Shown here in pieces: positions 39,598 to 47,800 of a DNA stretch of 62,814 bases. Location of the stretch: assembly GCA_028872915.1 (NCBI GenBank), contig JAGWNY010000015.1, forward strand, positions 1 through 62,814. The letters are read 5' to 3'. This DNA is from Verrucomicrobiota bacterium. Its GTDB lineage: Bacteria > Verrucomicrobiota > Verrucomicrobiia > Limisphaerales > UBA11358. Each line of letters starts with the position of its first letter. Within the stretch, counting starts at the first letter, position 1. The position numbers were made by a program, and so were the translations under genes. The notes beneath the pieces were generated by a model, which did not search any database, was not told the DNA's origin, and saw only the letters and a program-made list of their open reading frames with translations.

Positions 39598-42291
39598 TCA
39601 TAAATGAACTTCCGCCGGCCAAAAAAACGTCAGCCTGATCCTGGCGCCCGTTTGGGGCGCGCTTTCGATCTCGAATTGCCCGCCGATGGCTTCCATCCGC
39701 TGGCGCATGTTTTGCAATCCGTCGGCCGTCGCGCCGTTTGGCGCGCCGTCAAAGCCGCAGCCGTCGTCCTCAATCGCCAGCACGAGCGATGTTTCGCTGA
39801 TCGCGGCGCGCAGCCGGACTTCCGTGGCGCGCGCGTGACGGACGGCGTTGTTCAGCGCTTCCTTCACGGCAAGAAATAAATTGTGCCTGGTCTCGGCGGA
39901 AATCGGCCGCGCGGGGGGATGATCGGGAAAGTCGAAACGACAACGCACGCCGGCCGTATTCAAAAATTCCCCGGCGAAGCTGCCCAGGTAATCCAACAAT
40001 TGGGGCAATGTGTCGTTACGCGGGTTGACGGCCCATACCGTTTCATCCAGCGACTGAATCATTTGCCGGGCAGCCGTGGAAATTTCGCGCGCGTGCTCCA
40101 TGACGCCGCCGGGCGAAACGCGGTTTTGCAGCGTCAATTCATTGAGCAAAACCAATTGCGTGACGCGGCTGCCCAGGTCGTCGTGCAAATCGCGCGCGAT
40201 GCGCGTGCGCTCCTGCTCAATCAAATGCTGCGTGCGCGTTTGCACCAATTCATTTTCCGCGCGCCGGCGTTCGGCGATTTCATTCGTGAGCGATTGGTTG
40301 GCGGCGGACAATTGCAGCGTGCGTTTTTCGACCTGCCGCCGCAACATCCCTATCCAAATGATCGCCAGCAAAATCAGCACCGCCATGCCGCCGGCCACAA
40401 ACATGGCGTGCGACGCCGTCCACCAGGACGGCAATTCCAGCACGCGGATGTCCGCCGGCGAATTGAGCAGCAGTTCAAATGGAACCAGCCTGTCGCTGCC
40501 AATGGCATAGACACCGGTCAATTCCAAACGGCTTCCCAAACGCAATGGAGGCATTTGTCCGGAACGGATGTTGATCCGCGCGCGATACACTTGCGCGCCC
40601 GTTTGCAATTGCAAGACCTGCTCGCCGGGATATTCGTTCACGCCAAGCAGGTTCGCTTCGGTTTGCACCCGCGTTGAATCATGCACCCGGTCGAGCAGAT
40701 TGGCGGCGGATATTTTTACCGGCCCTGGCAATGGTTCATGACCGTTCCGGCGAACATCGGCGTCGCGCACGGTCAGCAATGGTTTGTCGAATGGGCTGTC
40801 AACCTCGGGAAAACCGACTGCTTCAATCGTATCGCCAACTCTCAACTCCGTTTCCTCCTTTGGAATCACCCGCATCCCATTGGCCCCGTCCATCACGTAA
40901 AGCACGCCGGCGCGTTGTTGCACGACTTGGCCAAAAAATTTGACCCGTTGAAAGGCATATTCGTCGGGATTATACCTGAATAAATCCCCGATCCGTATCG
41001 CCGGAGCGGAAAACGGATCGGCGGGCGCCGGCGATTGCATGGAAATGAATCGTCGGGACGGCACCATGATCCGCACGCCGATGGCGTTGCGCTTGGGGCC
41101 GTGCGGCACGAGAACAACGCCGCGAACCTTCACCAGAGCGCCGATATATTGGTCCAGCGGGCCAGACGCGATGCACGGGATGACTCCGCCCTTCATGCGA
41201 ACGCTCAACGTGCGATGTTTGACCGACATCCCGACGCCTTCGATTTCCACCCACTCCGCATCCAGCGCGCCGTGAATCAATTCGTTCCAGCCTGGATGCG
41301 CCGGTTCCGGAAATTCCGCCGTCCCCAAAACAACGAACCTGGACGGGATGATTTGCGGCGAAAAATCGCCCGCGTCCGTCACGCCCGTCACTTCGCACAA
41401 ATCGCCGGGTTTCAAATCGGCCACGCCCGGAACCAATTTTCCCCGCCTCGATCTTGCGTGCCAGACCCAAACTCCCCCCGTGCCATCCTGGACATCGCCG
41501 CCCAGCCGGTCTTTGCGAAAGTACGTGATGACGCCGCGCACTTTTACCGGGTACTTGCGCGCGGCTTCCTCCGGTTTTAACCACCGGATTTCCGCCGCTT
41601 TCGTCAGCAACGGCATTGACGCGGCGCTCCCCGCCCTGGACAACCTCGAAAAAATGCAATCAAAAACCCGGCCCCGGCCATTTTCGCGCCAGCCGCACAA
41701 CGCTTCCACGTCCGTTCCCGCCGTTTGCGGCGACGCGCCTGTCAAGTTGATTTCCATCTGATTCGTTCCATCTCCAATCACAAATGATTGCCCGGCCTTG
41801 ACCGATTGCACGATGCCACGCACGCGAACGATGGGGGCGGAAAAATTCGCGCCCGTCAGCGAACCAATGGCCTGCAACGGATAACGCCGCCACGTTTCTT
41901 CCGGCAATTGCAAAATCGTGATGTCGCGAAACGTCCCCGCCGACAAGCTGGCTGCCATTTGTTCCTCGTCCACGTTGTAAACCGCCTCGCAAACCCCTCG
42001 CACCCGGACCCGGCTTTTCAACAGCAGGTCCGTCAAATATCCGGTTCCATGGTACATCATCACCGGCATTGACCCGCTCTCCGAACTGATTTCCAAATAG
42101 GTGGCCTGCCCCAGCCTTCCCACAAACGTCACCGTTCCTTCCGCTTCCACCACCCGGTTTTCCTCACGCCGTGTGACTGCCTGGCCTACGGTGATTCGTT
42201 CGAGGGCATTGGTGGGGGCGGCCGGGCTGTGACCCGGCGCCAGAAAAAAAACACCCAAAAAAAATCCAGCGGCTGCGCGAAGGCCTGACAT
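39598..42291 (-). CDS. Sensor histidine kinase (HisKA_3 type) with periplasmic OB-fold-like repeats
   Basis: The ATG at 42291 gives 897 residues and a proper signal peptide (AAAGFFLGVFFLAPGHSPA); an upstream ATG at 42330 is less likely. About 600 residues outside the membrane contain four or five repeats of OB-fold-like type (VRVRGVCEAVY, VRVRGIVQSV, VKVRGVITYF, VKVRGVVLVPHG). Then come a membrane helix (ASHAMFVAGGMAVLILLAII), a coiled coil, and the dimerisation box RIARDLHDDLGSRVTQLVLL with the phosphoacceptor His. The ATPase domain has EALNNAVRHA and IEDDGCGFDG. The ligand is unknown; OB folds fit a polysaccharide or oligosaccharide (inference from the operon downstream). Gene order: kinase, regulator, then the glycosidase operon. 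Confidence 0.92.
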   Translation of the reverse strand: MSGLRAAAGFFLGVFFLAPGHSPAAPTNALERITVGQAVTRREENRVVEAEGTVTFVGRLGQATYLEISSESGSMPVMMYHGTGYLTDLLLKSRVRVRGVCEAVYNVDEEQMAASLSAGTFRDITILQLPEETWRRYPLQAIGSLTGANFSAPIVRVRGIVQSVKAGQSFVIGDGTNQMEINLTGASPQTAGTDVEALCGWRENGRGRVFDCIFSRLSRAGSAASMPLLTKAAEIRWLKPEEAARKYPVKVRGVITYFRKDRLGGDVQDGTGGVWVWHARSRRGKLVPGVADLKPGDLCEVTGVTDAGDFSPQIIPSRFVVLGTAEFPEPAHPGWNELIHGALDAEWVEIEGVGMSVKHRTLSVRMKGGVIPCIASGPLDQYIGALVKVRGVVLVPHGPKRNAIGVRIMVPSRRFISMQSPAPADPFSAPAIRIGDLFRYNPDEYAFQRVKFFGQVVQQRAGVLYVMDGANGMRVIPKEETELRVGDTIEAVGFPEVDSPFDKPLLTVRDADVRRNGHEPLPGPVKISAANLLDRVHDSTRVQTEANLLGVNEYPGEQVLQLQTGAQVYRARINIRSGQMPPLRLGSRLELTGVYAIGSDRLVPFELLLNSPADIRVLELPSWWTASHAMFVAGGMAVLILLAIIWIGMLRRQVEKRTLQLSAANQSLTNEIAERRRAENELVQTRTQHLIEQERTRIARDLHDDLGSRVTQLVLLNELTLQNRVSPGGVMEHAREISTAARQMIQSLDETVWAVNPRNDTLPQLLDYLGSFAGEFLNTAGVRCRFDFPDHPPARPISAETRHNLFLAVKEALNNAVRHARATEVRLRAAISETSLVLAIEDDGCGFDGAPNGATADGLQNMRQRMEAIGGQFEIESAPQTGARIRLTFFWPAEVHL

Positions 42292-42459
42292 GCTTTTACT
42301 GAAACTAATCCAAATACGAATTTGTCGCAAGAACGGCGCTGGAAAACGCCCGACATCACAGCGAAGGCGAAATTGGGGGAAGGGGCAGGATGCGCGCGGC
42401 GGAAAATAATTTTCAATTTTTCATTTTCCATTTTCCATCCTCCTTTCTACCGTGCCCGG

Positions 42460-43317
42460 GTGTCCGTCAAATTCACGATCCTGGGCAGCGGTTCGTCCGG
42501 CAATTGCGCCTACCTGGAAACCGATTCCGCCCGCGTCCTCATTGACGCCGGTTTTTCACCGCGCCAGATTCGCCAGCGCCTGGCTTCCATCGGCCGCGCG
42601 CCGGAAAATTTGTCCGCCATCCTGATCACGCACGAGCACGCCGATCATATCTCTGGATTGTTCGGCCTTGCCCACCGTTGCGGCATTCCCGTTTATTGCA
42701 ATCGCGGCACGCAGGACGCCATCCTCTGGTCCTTCAAAGGACGTTGGAACGGCAAAAGCGGACCGCTTTTTGGCTGCGTCAAGAACAATTCAACGGCTCC
42801 CTCCGATTCACCCCCCAAACTCGACTGGCGCCTGTTCGCCACGGGCGACCATTTCGAATTGAACGGCCTCGCCGTGGAAACGTTTGCCGTTCCCCATGAC
42901 GCCCAGGACCCCGTCGGCTTTCTCATCCGCGCCGGCGCGTGGAACTTCGGCATTGCGACCGACCTGGGCCACGTGACGAAACTCGCCGTCGAACGCCTCC
43001 GCCCGGCGCACGTCCTGGTTTTGGAATCCAATCACGATGTCAAATTGCTTCAGGATTCGCGCCGTTCCTGGAGCCTCAAGCAGCGCATTCTGGGCCGCCA
43101 CGGCCATCTCTCCAACGCCGCCGCGGCCGATGCGGCCGAGCAAATTATCTCCCAAAACTTGCAGCACCTCTACCTGGCCCACTTGAGCCGGGAATGCAAC
43201 CGGCCCGAATTGGCTCATGGCGTCATGGCCGGCCGCCTGCGGCAAATCGGCGCAACGCACGTGCAGCTTCAAACCGCCCGCCAGGACCGGCCCGGCCTGA
43301 CGCTCGACCTTGCCTGA
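42460..43317 (+). CDS. MBL-fold hydrolase of the YycJ/WalJ type
   Basis: Start is GTG at 42460, just before VKFTILGSGSSGNCAYLETD. The upstream extension to 42322 has no family support and no better start. 285 residues. The metal motif is ILITHEHADHISG (HxHxDH), with further ligands in VPHDAQD and LAHLSRECN. Proteins of this type are metal-dependent exonuclease-like hydrolases linked to DNA metabolism and cell-wall signalling in Bacillus. Here it is not next to a WalK/WalR system. No strong ribosome binding site; the preceding pyrimidine-rich sequence is TCCTCCTTT. Confidence 0.85.
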   Translation: MSVKFTILGSGSSGNCAYLETDSARVLIDAGFSPRQIRQRLASIGRAPENLSAILITHEHADHISGLFGLAHRCGIPVYCNRGTQDAILWSFKGRWNGKSGPLFGCVKNNSTAPSDSPPKLDWRLFATGDHFELNGLAVETFAVPHDAQDPVGFLIRAGAWNFGIATDLGHVTKLAVERLRPAHVLVLESNHDVKLLQDSRRSWSLKQRILGRHGHLSNAAAADAAEQIISQNLQHLYLAHLSRECNRPELAHGVMAGRLRQIGATHVQLQTARQDRPGLTLDLA

Positions 43318-43448
43318 ATCGGTCGCTGTCTCCAGTTCGCCTTCGTTTTCCCCGCGTGACAAGGGCGTCGCGCAAAATGGGCAAAGGGCGGCTTGTCCGC
43401 GCCCGCGCGGCGCGTTATTCTGGTTGAAATAGATTGAAACGGATTGAA

Positions 43449-44081
43449 ATGAAGGAAACATTGCGCAGATTGCTGCCTTTTGCTTTTGTCGCCATACTGG
43501 CGCTGGCACGGTGGCCAAAGCTGTTCCCGCCGGATTTCAGCCCCATCTATGGCGTCGCGTTTTGCGCCGGGGCCTATCTTCCGGGACGGATGGGCTGGGT
43601 GCTGCCGTTGGGAACGATGCTGGCCACCGATCTGGTCCTGAACGTGTTTTTTTACCACGCCCCGGCGGCGGGACTTTTCTATCTGGCGCCGAATTACGCG
43701 CTTTATGCCGGCATCATTTGGTTTGGGCGGGTGATCGGGGCGCGGGCGGCGTTTTTGAAATTACTGGCGGGCGGGGTCCTTGGTTCCGTTGTATTTTATC
43801 TTGTCACAAACACGATGTCCTGGCTCATGATTCCCGGTTACCCCAAAACCGTTGCCGGCTGGATTCAGGCCCTGACCATCGGCCTGCCGGGCATTCACCC
43901 GACGAGTTGGGAAATGTTCCGCAACACGCTCTCCAGCGGCGGCCTTTTTACCGCGCTGGTTGTCGCGGCGGAAAAGTGGGCCGCGGCCGGCGCCGAATCC
44001 CCGGCGGACAAGACCGCCGGCCCGCGGGAGCCGGCGGAAGATGGGCCGGAGGAAGAAACCGCGGCGGGAAAGGTATTCTGA
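43449..44081 (+). CDS. DUF6580-type integral membrane protein (possible transport component)
   Basis: ATG 43449 gives 210 residues; five codons upstream is another ATG (43434). Five membrane segments are seen (LPFAFVAILALARW, YGVAFCAGAYL, GWVLPLGTMLATDLVL, LAPNYALYAGIIWFG, LLAGGVLGSVVFYLVTNTM), with GYPKTVAGWIQALTIGLPG. These match DUF6580, related in appearance to ECF-type S components, so a vitamin or metal substrate is possible but not proven. The C-terminus is a charged Ala/Glu/Pro tail. It stands between the MBL hydrolase and the convergent Rex gene. Confidence 0.7.
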   Translation: MKETLRRLLPFAFVAILALARWPKLFPPDFSPIYGVAFCAGAYLPGRMGWVLPLGTMLATDLVLNVFFYHAPAAGLFYLAPNYALYAGIIWFGRVIGARAAFLKLLAGGVLGSVVFYLVTNTMSWLMIPGYPKTVAGWIQALTIGLPGIHPTSWEMFRNTLSSGGLFTALVVAAEKWAAAGAESPADKTAGPREPAEDGPEEETAAGKVF

Positions 44082-44186
44082 ATCGGTGTCCGGAATCGGC
44101 GAAGAGGTGCTCGCGCAAAGCCATGAACAGGCCGCTTCCAATAGGCCCTTCTTACATCCGGTCGTGCTGCCAAAGCGGCGCGAGAT

Positions 44187-44828
44187 TTACGTGTCAATTT
44201 GACGGGTGAAATAGCTCAGATTTTCCAGTTCGATGGCGAGGTTCACGTTATTGACCATGACCTCTTCGGGCACCGAAAGGACAATGGGCGCAAAATTCAA
44301 GATGCCGGTGACACCGGCGGCGACGAGCCGGTTGGCTGCCTCTTGGGCGACGGCAGCCGGGACCGTCAGGATGGCCATGTGGATATTTTGTTTGCCCACG
44401 AAGTCGGCCAACGCGTCCATGCCTTGAATAGGCTGTTTGGTTTGCTTATCTCGTTTGCGGCGCGGCTCGATATCGAACGCGGCCACGATTTCAAATCCCT
44501 CCTTTTCAAATCCGCGATAGGACAGCAAGGCCAGGCCAAGATGGCCTACGCCGACCAAAATGACGGGCTGAAGCCGTGAAGTGCCCAGTTCCTCGGAGAT
44601 TTTTGCGGATAATTCGGCGACATCATAGCCCAGGCCGCGCGTTCCAAACGTGCCGAAACAGGCGAGGTCCTTGCGCAGTTGGGTGGGTTTCACTCCGGCG
44701 GCCGTGGCCAGCGCCTCGCTTGATACGGTGCCAATGCCATTCTCGCGCAACCGCGCGAGACAGCGCAGATAGATCGAAAGCCGGTAGATCGTCTTGCGCG
44801 GAATTTCGGGTCGTCCGTTCTTCTTCAA
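44187..44828 (-). CDS. rex: Redox-sensing transcriptional repressor Rex
   Basis: The likely start is TTG at 44826-44828; no ATG sits at the right place, and the open frame extending to 44975 overlaps uppP. 213 residues. The N-terminal winged helix (IPRKTIYRLSIYLRCLARLR, ATAAGVKPTQLRKDLACFG, GTRGLGYDV) is followed by a Rossmann NADH domain (LVGVGHLGLALLSYRGFE, AAFDIEPRRK) and NFAPIVLSVPEEVMVNNVNL near the end. It senses the NADH/NAD ratio and represses genes for respiration and fermentation. It lies 61 bp after uppP, perhaps as the last gene of a chain starting at 47531. Confidence 0.93.
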   Translation of the reverse strand: MKKNGRPEIPRKTIYRLSIYLRCLARLRENGIGTVSSEALATAAGVKPTQLRKDLACFGTFGTRGLGYDVAELSAKISEELGTSRLQPVILVGVGHLGLALLSYRGFEKEGFEIVAAFDIEPRRKRDKQTKQPIQGMDALADFVGKQNIHMAILTVPAAVAQEAANRLVAAGVTGILNFAPIVLSVPEEVMVNNVNLAIELENLSYFTRQIDT

Positions 44829-44889
44829 GCGGCGCAAAAGTAGGGAAACGGCCCGACTGGAGCAAGCGCGCAACGAAGGAGATGAACAT

Positions 44890-45756
44890 CTACCGGGTGG
44901 CAAAATAAAGGACGAAGACACCCGCGGCAGCAACCAGGCAGTAGTAGCCGAACCACGTCCAACGTCCGCCTTCAAGCCAGCGGGACAGCCATTTGAGGGC
45001 CAGCCAGCCTGCGATGAAGCTGAAAATTATTCCGACGACACCCGGCGCAAACAGGCTGACCGTGGATTCATGGCTCAATGTCGCGCTCCAGGCGCGGTCT
45101 TTCAGCAGACGCCAGGCCTCGCGGCCCACCACCGCCGGCGTGAGCACCACGGCGAGCGCAAAGCTGAATTCCTCAAGTTTTTGCTTGGGCAGGCGGCAAA
45201 GCAGGCCGATGGAAATCGTGGCGCCGGAACGCGAAAATCCCCGAAATGGAAGACAAAAACCCTGGATCAATCCCATCCAGATCGAATGGGGCGTTTCAAC
45301 CTCGGGATGGCGCGCGGATTTTGCCTCGCGCCCGCCGGAATAAATAATCAGGACCCCGACAGCCGCGAGCGAGACGGCCATGAGAGGCAGGTTGGAAAAT
45401 ATATCTTCAATCTGCGCGTGCGGGCGCGCGCGGAGAAAAACCTTTTCAATGATTTCCTTCAATCCCAGGCCCACGATGAGCGTGCAAAACGTGGCGACGG
45501 TGATTTGAATGACAAACCATCGGAGTTTGGCCGGCACGGAAAAATAATCGCGCATCCATCCCTTCCAGAAATAAGCGATGACGGCGAACATGGTGCCGGT
45601 GTGAAGCATGACCAGGAGCATGGTCATTTCCGGGCTGGAGGGGTTCAGCCGCATGAGCTTTTCTGCGGCAATGACGTGGGCGGAGCTGGACACCGGCAGC
45701 AATTCGCACGCGCCCTGGACGAGGGCCAGGATAAAGACCTGGAGATAATTGGGCAC
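44890..45756 (-). CDS. uppP: Undecaprenyl-diphosphatase (BacA/UppP family)
   Basis: Start GTG at 45754-45756 (VPNYLQVFILALVQG); an upstream frame to 45888 overlaps the preceding gene. 288 residues, about eight membrane helices. The motifs GACELLPVSSSAH and FSRSGATISIGLL correspond to the active-site signatures E-x(4)-PxSSxxH and SRSG of UppP. It hydrolyses undecaprenyl pyrophosphate to recycle the lipid carrier of peptidoglycan synthesis and gives bacitracin resistance. It follows the 129-residue gene with a 4-bp gap, so it is co-transcribed with the response-regulator chain, an unusual context. Confidence 0.93.
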   Translation of the reverse strand: MPNYLQVFILALVQGACELLPVSSSAHVIAAEKLMRLNPSSPEMTMLLVMLHTGTMFAVIAYFWKGWMRDYFSVPAKLRWFVIQITVATFCTLIVGLGLKEIIEKVFLRARPHAQIEDIFSNLPLMAVSLAAVGVLIIYSGGREAKSARHPEVETPHSIWMGLIQGFCLPFRGFSRSGATISIGLLCRLPKQKLEEFSFALAVVLTPAVVGREAWRLLKDRAWSATLSHESTVSLFAPGVVGIIFSFIAGWLALKWLSRWLEGGRWTWFGYYCLVAAAGVFVLYFATR

Positions 45757-45760
45757 GGAA

Positions 45761-46150
45761 TTATTTGGATCCCCAGAAGGCCTTGCCTTCCTCCTCCAAT
45801 TGTTTGACCTTGAGCTGGCCAAGAATGGCGTGCCAGGAAATATAGATTTTGTGCCACTGGCTTTCCAAGGCGCGCATGGATCCTTCATTCATGTCGCTGA
45901 TGGAGCGCAATGAGGGCGTGTTGGTCAGAAGACCATGCACCTCGTCGCGGGAGGGGGACGGCACCTCCACCGAGGCAAAAATTAATTCCAATTCCTGGAC
46001 GATGACGCTTTTGATTTCGAGGAAATGATTCTCATCGGCCGCGGCGAATTTTTTCGAGCGGCCCATGGCAATAAAATGGTTGAATTGTTTCCAACATTCG
46101 ATATGCGTTTCGATCTGGGTGATGAGTTGGTTGACATCTTTGCTTTTCAT
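45761..46150 (-). CDS. Conserved small protein of unknown function (129 aa)
   Basis: A helical soluble protein with no recognised domain: KDVNQLITQIETHIECWKQF at the start, HFLEIKSVIVQELELIFASV in the middle, and SQWHKIYISWHAILGQLKVK near the end. It sits between the 103-residue gene (8-bp gap) and uppP (4-bp gap). It is clearly a real gene from its codon use and tight spacing. It may act with the roadblock-like proteins encoded nearby, on context alone. Confidence 0.65.
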   Translation of the reverse strand: MKSKDVNQLITQIETHIECWKQFNHFIAMGRSKKFAAADENHFLEIKSVIVQELELIFASVEVPSPSRDEVHGLLTNTPSLRSISDMNEGSMRALESQWHKIYISWHAILGQLKVKQLEEEGKAFWGSK

Positions 46151-46158
46151 AGGCTTGG

Positions 46159-46470
46159 TCAGTTCTGGGTGGGAGCGGGTTTGGTGGCCGGCAGGAGGAA
46201 AATCACGGCGCCGTTGCGCATTTCACGCGCGGTGATGCGCAGGCTGCCAAAATGAACGGTAAATTCAGCGAGCGGCAGTTGCGCTTCCCGCGCCTCGCGG
46301 AAAATGCCCAGGACTTCGCGGGAAACGTCCGTCAACAGCTTGCGGGAATAATTGGAAGACACGGTGGACGTGAGCAGGTCTCCTTTGGCATTGACCGTCA
46401 TGCTGCCGGTGGGCAACTCCTGGACCCGCGCCTGGCGCTTGCGACGAAAAAATTTTTTCAGGATTCCCAT
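46159..46470 (-). CDS. Small protein, possibly roadblock/LC7-like (103 aa)
   Basis: The start ATG at 46470 overlaps the response regulator gene by 13 bp. After a basic N-terminus (GILKKFFRRKRQARVQE) come GSMTVNAKGDLLTSTVSSNY, EVLGIFREAREAQLPLAEFT and HFGSLRITAREMRNGAVIFL. The pattern of a strand GxLLxS, a helix, and two strands ending in xGAVIFL resembles the roadblock/LC7 fold. The match is only suggestive. Its placement next to an Mgl-type module supports that idea. Confidence 0.6.
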   Translation of the reverse strand: MGILKKFFRRKRQARVQELPTGSMTVNAKGDLLTSTVSSNYSRKLLTDVSREVLGIFREAREAQLPLAEFTVHFGSLRITAREMRNGAVIFLLPATKPAPTQN

Positions 46471-47531
46471 GAGGCAACAAGTTTCTTTGTTTTCTCCAGC
46501 AGGTCCGTTTCCGCCTCGGACGGCGGCCAGGCCACCAGAAACAGTTTGTCATCCCGGGACAACATGACCATGTTTCGTTCGGCGCTGCAGCCGGCGATGT
46601 GGGAGAGCGGGCCGGCTTCGAGGCGGTCGCCGAGATGTTTCCCGGCTTCACTGACCTTGCGCGTCCATCCGGCCAATTGCTCCGCAAACGGGGCGCCCCA
46701 GACCTCGCCCTTGTCCACCGGGCCGCCCGCGGGAACGCTCACCACGAATTCGGCGCCTTCCCCGGCCATCAGCGAAAGACGCCACACGGTTTTGCGATGA
46801 TCGGCGCGCTCCAGCATTTCGGTGGGCGCCGTCTCGGCGGTTTCGTCAATCGCCTGCGCCGTTTCGAGCAGCAGCGCATTGATGGACCGCGAAATCGTCC
46901 GTTCGTGGTCGGGCTCGGCCGGCAGGTTTTCGAAGGTTCCCGATTTCCATGCAAGAATTTTTTGAAAGGCGGGTTCGCCGCGCATGTTCCCCACCTGCGC
47001 GTCCAACAATTCGCCATCCTGAATCCAGATTTTGGCCACCAGCGGCCCCTGCGTAATGCGTAAGGCCGTCGAATTGCGGGACATACATTCCAACTGGATG
47101 ATGTCCATCAGGCTCTTGCTTTGGATGCCCCGAAAGCCCGAATTGCTCTCGCGGCCCAGAAGAGACTCGATGCAGTCCGAAAACATTTTCGGGTTCTGCT
47201 GCATGTCGTGCTTGAGCCAGAACAAATCCACGCCCAGGGAATACGAGCGCGAGCGGATTTCCTCGCCTTCCAGCCCTGTGAGCACCACCGTTCTCAAATC
47301 GGGGTAGCGCTTGTGAACAAGCGACAGAACCTGGATGCCGTCCATTTTGGGCAGCTTCAGATCGCAAATCATCAACCGAAATGGCGCCGCGTCCAACATG
47401 GCAAGCGCCCGCGGACCGTTGTTGGTCGTCCGGATTTGCGGCTTGCTGGGAAGCTGCGAAAGGGCTTCACGACACACGTCCAGCCAGTCCGGGTCGTCGT
47501 CCACAATTAGAATGTTATGTCGGGATTCCAT
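46458..47531 (-). CDS. Response regulator with C-terminal DUF4388 (PatA-like N-terminal) domain
   Basis: Start ATG 47531 (MESRHNILIVDDDPDWLDVC); 47543 is possible, and the frame to 47732 lacks support. 357 residues. The receiver has DDD, the phosphoacceptor in LMICDLKLPKMDG, and VVLTGLEGEE. Residues 140-250 are DUF4388 (LMDIIQLECMSRNSTALRIT, IWIQDGELLDAQVGNMRGEP, FQKILAWKSGTFENLP), known from PatA-type regulators and from Myxococcus gliding and polarity networks. The last 100 residues look like another roadblock-type domain (MVMLSRDDKLFLVAWPPSEA), by weak similarity. It is divergent from the MglA module at 47801. Confidence 0.88.
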   Translation of the reverse strand: MESRHNILIVDDDPDWLDVCREALSQLPSKPQIRTTNNGPRALAMLDAAPFRLMICDLKLPKMDGIQVLSLVHKRYPDLRTVVLTGLEGEEIRSRSYSLGVDLFWLKHDMQQNPKMFSDCIESLLGRESNSGFRGIQSKSLMDIIQLECMSRNSTALRITQGPLVAKIWIQDGELLDAQVGNMRGEPAFQKILAWKSGTFENLPAEPDHERTISRSINALLLETAQAIDETAETAPTEMLERADHRKTVWRLSLMAGEGAEFVVSVPAGGPVDKGEVWGAPFAEQLAGWTRKVSEAGKHLGDRLEAGPLSHIAGCSAERNMVMLSRDDKLFLVAWPPSEAETDLLEKTKKLVASWES

Positions 47532-47800
47532 CGGCAACTGCATCACCGCTAGCGGCATTGCCGAATAAATACAAGTTGAAAACGTCCGCAATGCCGGCGG
47601 CAACAAGCACTCATAAGCAATTGGCATTCCGCCTTTGAAAACTTTACGTAATGGAATTGGGTGAGCCGTAACCGGTAGTCCAACATTGGGACAACCTCCA
47701 ATGGCCAGCGGCCCTTTCGTTGCGTCACTCAATCCCGTGGCGCGCTTCCTGCTTACTTCTCTGTGAAAGGTAACAGCAATTCGCCGTCAAACCACGTCTA
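47532..47800. promoter_or_regulatory. Divergent promoter region between response regulator and roadblock/MglA operons
   Basis: 269 bp between the start codons of two opposed operons. I see no clear promoter boxes or dyads. The position implies a shared control region for the response-regulator chain and the GTPase operon. Confidence 0.45.
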
